A stretch of 64,000 nt of DNA from assembly GCF_029407905.1 (NCBI RefSeq), contig NC_073626.1, forward strand, positions 79,635,482 through 79,699,481, given 5' to 3'. Positions 59,755 to 64,000 of the stretch are shown here, in pieces. Position numbers and translations under genes: made by a program. Source of the stretch: Bubalus kerabau (Eukaryota > Chordata > Mammalia > Artiodactyla > Bovidae). The notes under the pieces are model-generated. The model saw only the letters and a program-made list of their open reading frames with translations. It did not search any database and was not told the origin of the DNA. Position 1 is the first letter of the stretch; every line of letters begins with the position of its first letter.

Positions 59755-60108
59755 TGTTGTTGTTCAGTCACTCAGTCATGTCTGACTCTTTGCAACCTAT
59801 TGGACTGCAGCAAGCCAGACCTCTCTGTCCCTCACCATCTCCCAAAGTTTGCCCAAGTTCATGTTCATCGCATCGGTGATGCTGTCCAGCCATCTGATCC
59901 TTTGATGCCCTCTTCTCCTTCTGCCCTCAATCTTTCCCAGCATCAGTCTTTCCAATGAGTCAGCTGTTTGCATTAGATGACCAAAATACTGGAGTTTCAG
60001 CTTTGGCATCAGTCCTTCCAATGAGTATTCAGGGTTGATTTCCCTTAAGATTGACTGGTTTGTTCTCTTTGCTGTCCAAGGGAAGCTCAGGAGTCTTCTA
60101 CAGCACTG
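59755..60108 (-). mobile_element. BovB LINE 3' fragment
   Basis: The plus strand runs from 'gttgttcagtcactcagtca' through 'ctggagtttcagctttggca' to 'ctcaggagtcttctacagca', the reverse complement of the last about 350 bp of BovB. It is more diverged than the other copies and has frameshifts. No clear TSD. Confidence 0.92.
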
Positions 60109-60488
60109 TATTTATATTTATAAAACATATGCAATATAATATCATATACATGTATATTAATATATAAAACCTTGTCCCTCAAGAATAGAGAATGCTCCTC
60201 TTTTCAAGCACTCCTGAAACATTCACAAAAATTTATACTATTGCTTATTATTTTTTAATGTACTACAACTGCCATGGGATGAAAGAGGTTCAATAATAAC
60301 TTCTGCAACTAATGTGTATCTCCTTGCACTTTCTGTAGTTTCTGCTTTATGAATGTGATGCTATAAATAGATATATTTCTTATATCTTCATTTTAAAAAT
60401 AGCACCTGTTTAAAAGTACGCTTTTTGAACTAATTAAATATTTTTGGTCCTGAATTCAATATTATCTAATATTAAGAACACGGTGTTA

Positions 60489-60735
60489 GACCCTGCTGAT
60501 CTAGTCGCCTGTGTGCCGTAACTACTGAGCCTGCGCTTAAGAGCCTGTGAGCCACACATACGGACCTGGAATGCCACAACTACTGAAGCCCGTGCACCCT
60601 GTAGCCTGCGCTCTGCAACAAGAGAAGCCACCGCATGGAGAAGGCTTGTACCTCAACTGGACAGTAGACCCTGCTCACTGCAGCGAGAGAAAGCCCACAC
60701 CCAGCAAGGAAGACTCAGCACCGCCAAAAGAAAAA
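60489..60735 (+). mobile_element. CHR-type SINE, 5' truncated
   Basis: The 'gcctgcgctctgcaacaaga' and 'gtagaccctgctcactgcag' phrases match the 3' half of the longer tRNA-derived SINE at 60924-61276. A short duplication around ggtgtta (60482-60488 and 60736-60742) may be its TSD. Confidence 0.75.
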
Positions 60736-60923
60736 TGGTGTTATAACTATTGCTTTACAAAACCATGTATCCTTTAAAGAAATTAGGAACAAAACTGAAA
60801 AATTATATTTAAAGAATTTTTCACATTAACCCACATATTTACCATTCCCTGTGCTCTTTATTTATTCCTGTGGACTTCAGTTACAATCTGTTATCATTTC
60901 CTTTCTGTATGAAAGACATCCTT

Positions 60924-61276
60924 GGGGCTTTCCTGTAGCTCAGTGGTAAGGAATCCACCTGTCAGTACAGGAGACAGTTTTGATCCCTGGTCTGGAAGAT
61001 CCCACATGCTCTGGAGCAACTAAGCCCATGCACCACAACTATTGAGCCCATGCTCTAGAGCTCAGAAACTGCAACTACTAATTCCTTGCCCTGCAACTAC
61101 TAAAGCCCGCGCACCCGACAGCCCACCTGTGCTCAGCAACGAGAAGCCGTTGAAATGAGGAGCATGTGCACTGCAGCTAGAGAGTAGCCCCCGCTCACCA
61201 CAACCAGAGATAAGCCCATGCAGCAACAAAGACGCAGCATAGCCAATAAATAAATAAGTACATAAAGTTATATTAA
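60924..61276 (+). mobile_element. CHR-type tRNA-derived SINE, long form, with TSD
   Basis: The tRNA-like head (tcctgtagctcagtggtaag, gatccctggtctgg) is followed by the long 3' part (ctagagctcagaaactgcaa; gtagcccccgctcaccacaa) and an AATAAATA tail. The perfect 12-bp duplication aaagacatcctt lies at 60912-60923 and 61277-61288. The subfamily is uncertain. Confidence 0.88.
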
Positions 61277-61288
61277 AAAGACATCCTT

Positions 61289-61800
61289 TAGTATTTCTTA
61301 CAAGGCAATCAGCTAACAACAAATTCTCTTAGTTTTTGTTCATCTGGGACTGCCTTTATTTTCATTTCTGAAGGATAGTTTTGTTACATATAAAACTTTT
61401 GACAGTATTCCCCAGAACTTTGAATATGTCATCCCGCTGCCTCTGACTACCATTTTTCACGTGATAAATCAGCCACTAATCACATTGCCACTCTTCTGCA
61501 CATTATCAGTTGTTTTTCCCCTGATGATTTCAAGATTTTCTCCTTGCCTTGCAACAAACTGACCATGATGTGGACAGATGTTTACCTTTGGATTTGTTGA
61601 GATTTTTGTTTGTGTAGACCAATGGTTTTCAACAAATTTGGGATGTTTTTACCCTTTACCTCTCCAAATACTTTTTCTGGACCTTTATCTCTCTTACTTC
61701 CTTTCTGCACTCCCTTTACATGCATGTTGAAATTTATGATGGTGTCCCACAAGTCTTTGTGTCTTTATTTATTTTCTTTTTTCAGTTGTCATACTTTAAA
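61289..61800 (-). mobile_element. Ancient L1-like fragment
   Basis: The plus-strand phrases 'ctgaaggatagttttgttac', ctttgaatatgtcatcccgc, 'ttcaagattttctccttgcc' and 'tgatggtgtcccacaagtct' belong to a recurrent ancient L1-type sequence in antisense orientation. The family is not certain. Confidence 0.6.
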
Positions 61801-61814
61801 ATGCCATTATAGCA

Positions 61815-62090
61815 GAACAGAAGCAGCCTAGCATAGAGGGAAAGAGCTTGACTGGGATCAAACTTTGTGAATTCAAGTCTACATACCACCATTTACTGAC
61901 TGTGTGACCTTAGGCAATTTACTTGGTTTCTCTTTACCTCAAATTCCTCATCTATAAACTGGAAATACAAATAGTACTTACTCTATAGCATAGTTTGAGA
62001 ATTAATTGAGATCATATGTATGAAGTGATTAGAACATAGTCCGTCATAAAGGAAGCACTCAGTAACTCTTCGCTATTATTATCTCTGCTA
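61815..62090 (+). repeat. MIR SINE, nearly full length
   Basis: The MIR landmarks come in order: 'gggatcaaactttgtgaatt', ctgactgtgtgaccttaggc, 'caaattcctcatctataaac' and 'aggaagcactcagtaact'. It is the most complete unsplit MIR in the window. Confidence 0.92.
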
Positions 62091-63044
62091 AAATAGGATT
62101 TTGGTTATCACCAACAGGTATAGTCAGGAATTAGTTTTGTGTCTGAGGCCTGAAATCTGGTGTAAAAGGGATAAGCCCCTTGTACATGACCCTTTCAGCA
62201 ATCCTTTCTAATTTTTCCTCTGCTCCCTCAGTACATCTGGGTTTCTCTATTGTTTTTTCTAATTTACATTATAGTCACATTATATTATACATTAATGCTC
62301 AGCTCACTTGGTAAAAACTTTAACATATGACACAGATTTTCCCAGCCCCCTGCTCTCTGGAAGGCCTGGACCTTGATTCTCATGCCTACAGGTGCTAGTT
62401 GTCATTGGGCTCCAACCCACACTAACAACTCATAATCATATCACTCTATGTATTAAATAACAAGCATTATTTCTGTAGTAAAGCACCCACTCCTCTGCCT
62501 TTCCAGCCCACTATACTGGACCGCTTGTATACAACTCTTACATATTTGAACTCAAGTTTGTTCAAACTCCTTGAGACAGTGGATTTGGTCTGGGGTCACC
62601 TGTCTCATGGAGTACAGACCGATAAACACACCAGCAGTCCAGGCTCCAGTTCTTCCTAGTCCTGGCCCTCTTCATCCTATTGGCTCATAGTCTTGAACAC
62701 CTCCTTCACCACGAGTCACCACTTCCCAGTCGTGTTTCTGCACTGACTGCAAAGTAGTTATGGCTATAATATTTGGTCAAATCAGAGTGTCAGTGGAATG
62801 ATCTAGAAGGAAGTATTCTGAGAATTTCTAGTTAACTACTAACGTGGCATTGACACAAACCCAGGTGAACTAAACAGATCAAATTTTCTAGTCCATTTGG
62901 TTAGTCTAGGCTAAGTCTGGGCAAAGATGAAGACAAAATTTTCCAGTGCTCTCTCTCCACTCTCCAAACCTGTATGCAACTCATATGTTTCCCAAAGAAT
63001 GTGACTCTCAGAAGTTTTCCAATGACAACTAACGGCTGTTTGCA
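62091..63044. other. Unique intron
   Basis: No repeat or gene was recognised. Confidence 0.4.
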
Positions 63045-63232
63045 CTTTACAAAGCACTTACACAAATATATTTCATTCAATCATCATAATAACCTTGTGA
63101 TCTAGGTGAAGTCACATGATTATTCCCATTATACAGATAAGGAAACAAATTTGGAATGCATAAAATTATTGAACTATTTTGGGTGCAGAACTGAGGTTAC
63201 AAACTAATTTCTCTTGCTTTCAACTCTGTGAG
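63045..63232 (-). repeat. MIR-type SINE
   Basis: The plus-strand phrases tttacaaagcacttacacaa, 'attatacagataaggaaaca' and 'ttgctttcaactctgtg' are the reverse complement of a diverged MIR. Confidence 0.78.
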
Positions 63233-63716
63233 CTTTTCAGAGTGTGTTTCATGAATCAGTAGTCCCATACAAATTGCCGTGATTAATAAGTGTAGGAAAT
63301 GGTGAAGATTTTGTCACAATAAAAATCTCCAGGAAACCCTAAAGTAAATAAATCTTGTTAAGTTTATTTTCCACAGTATTTCTCACACTTATCTAACCAC
63401 AGAACCCCTCTTTTTTTCTAATAACTATTTACATGCCATAGAATTTTGGGAAATGTTGCTCTATACCAAACTGCCTTACCAGAAAGTCACAGAAGGCCAA
63501 ATTGAGTGAGCCTAGGGGATTCTTGGAGGGCCGTACTGCTCTGAGAAACCTTCAGCCTTTTACCAAACACTTCCTCTATCAAACAGGATCCCTGTCTGCA
63601 AGTGAAAAGGGACTCTGGTGACAGGAAAAGTGGACTATTAAGATGAGGACAAGGAGCAAAAATCTAAATGCATACATGTATTTACTACAAGATCAGGATA
63701 CTACCTAAAGTGGCCC
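63233..63716. other. Unassigned intron
   Basis: No family was assigned. The part around 63370-63480 (tctaaccacagaacccctct) hints at an ancient DNA-transposon relic. Confidence 0.35.
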
Positions 63717-63922
63717 TAACTCAGTGTTTTTCAGAATGGAGTTTACAGTAGCACATATGCATCAGAATAATCTAGGAAATCTTGTGACCATAAAGATTCC
63801 CAGACAACACTCAGAGCTGTTGAAACAGAATATCTGGGACTAGGGCCCAGGAATCTGCATTTTAATAAGCCTACAAGGTGATTTTGCCATGATTAGAATC
63901 TGAGAAGCACAGCCTAAGGTAG
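63717..63922 (+). mobile_element. MER5A-type hAT (Charlie) DNA-transposon relic
   Basis: The landmarks 'cagtgtttttcagaatggag', catcagaataatctaggaaa, 'cccaggaatctgcattttaa' and 'gaatctgagaagcaca' match the non-autonomous MER5A element. Confidence 0.82.
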
Positions 63923-64000
63923 TCAACAACAGATGTGAGATACTTTTCCAATTAAATCAAAGTCACGAACCAAAGTGAAAATGACCTGAGATGTATCCAG

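Larger units (their letters stand above)
42700..64000 (-). other. MYO3B: MYO3B intron upstream of the 66-nt exon (partial)
   Basis: This runs from the acceptor at 42700 to the window edge. The preceding kinase exon was not found, so at least 21.3 kb belong to this intron. The part at 42890-43330 holds diverged ancient-repeat traces (gcctactatgtccacagctt; gacaataggcaccggagaaa) and no gene. Confidence 0.7.

Noticed and set aside
42700..64000. Search for the preceding MYO3B kinase exon (GDGDPP region)
   Set aside because: No matching peptide or splice-flanked segment was seen on the minus strand, so the exon is probably outside the window.

Overview
The window is vertebrate nuclear DNA from a bovid ruminant (cattle, sheep, goat or a close relative; I cannot choose between them). 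It carries BovB (RTE-clade) LINEs, tRNA-derived Bov-tA/BOV-A2 SINEs and the ruminant L1, on top of mammal-wide MIR, L2 and MER5 relics. That combination is diagnostic of bovid genomes.

The only protein-coding content I can support is two small exons of one gene on the minus strand. They match the end of the N-terminal kinase domain of the class III unconventional myosin MYO3B. The upstream exon (42634-42699, 66 nt) and downstream exon (1352-1507, 156 nt) both have consensus splice sites and compatible phase, and together they read continuously through kinase subdomains X-XI. Everything else is intron: the 3' neighbour intron (1-1351), a 41,126-bp intron between the exons (1508-42633), and at least 21.3 kb of the intron upstream (42700-64000). 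No promoter, CpG island, RNA gene or other gene was recognised.

Layout by position. 1.5-8.9 kb is free of ruminant-specific repeats. 8.9-14.9 kb has a MIR, an old L1 split by BovB, a second BovB and two SINEs. 14.9-18.1 kb is mostly unique and holds a candidate conserved non-coding block. 18.1-22.1 kb is one old L1 with three younger insertions inside it. 22.4-24.5 kb is a textbook twin-primed (5'-inverted) ruminant L1. 24.7-34.8 kb alternates Bov-tA, BOV-A2, ancient repeats and two BovB copies, one of which split a MIR. 35.2-36.1 kb is an L1 3' end with a rearranged (TA)n tract. 36.1-41.0 kb is mostly unique. 41.0-42.05 kb is the best-preserved BovB, 0.6 kb from the upstream exon on the splice-donor side. 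43.5-64 kb holds two more L1 3' ends, several SINEs, an L2 split by another old repeat, two BovB copies and MIR/MER5A relics.

Target-site duplications (TSDs) could be read directly for many insertions, so their order can be reconstructed. I found no previously undescribed system. The points most worth checking are the inverted BovB pair flanking the kinase exon, the twin-primed L1, the duplicated (TA)n tract with a copied filler, and a few repeat-free blocks that look like regulatory DNA.
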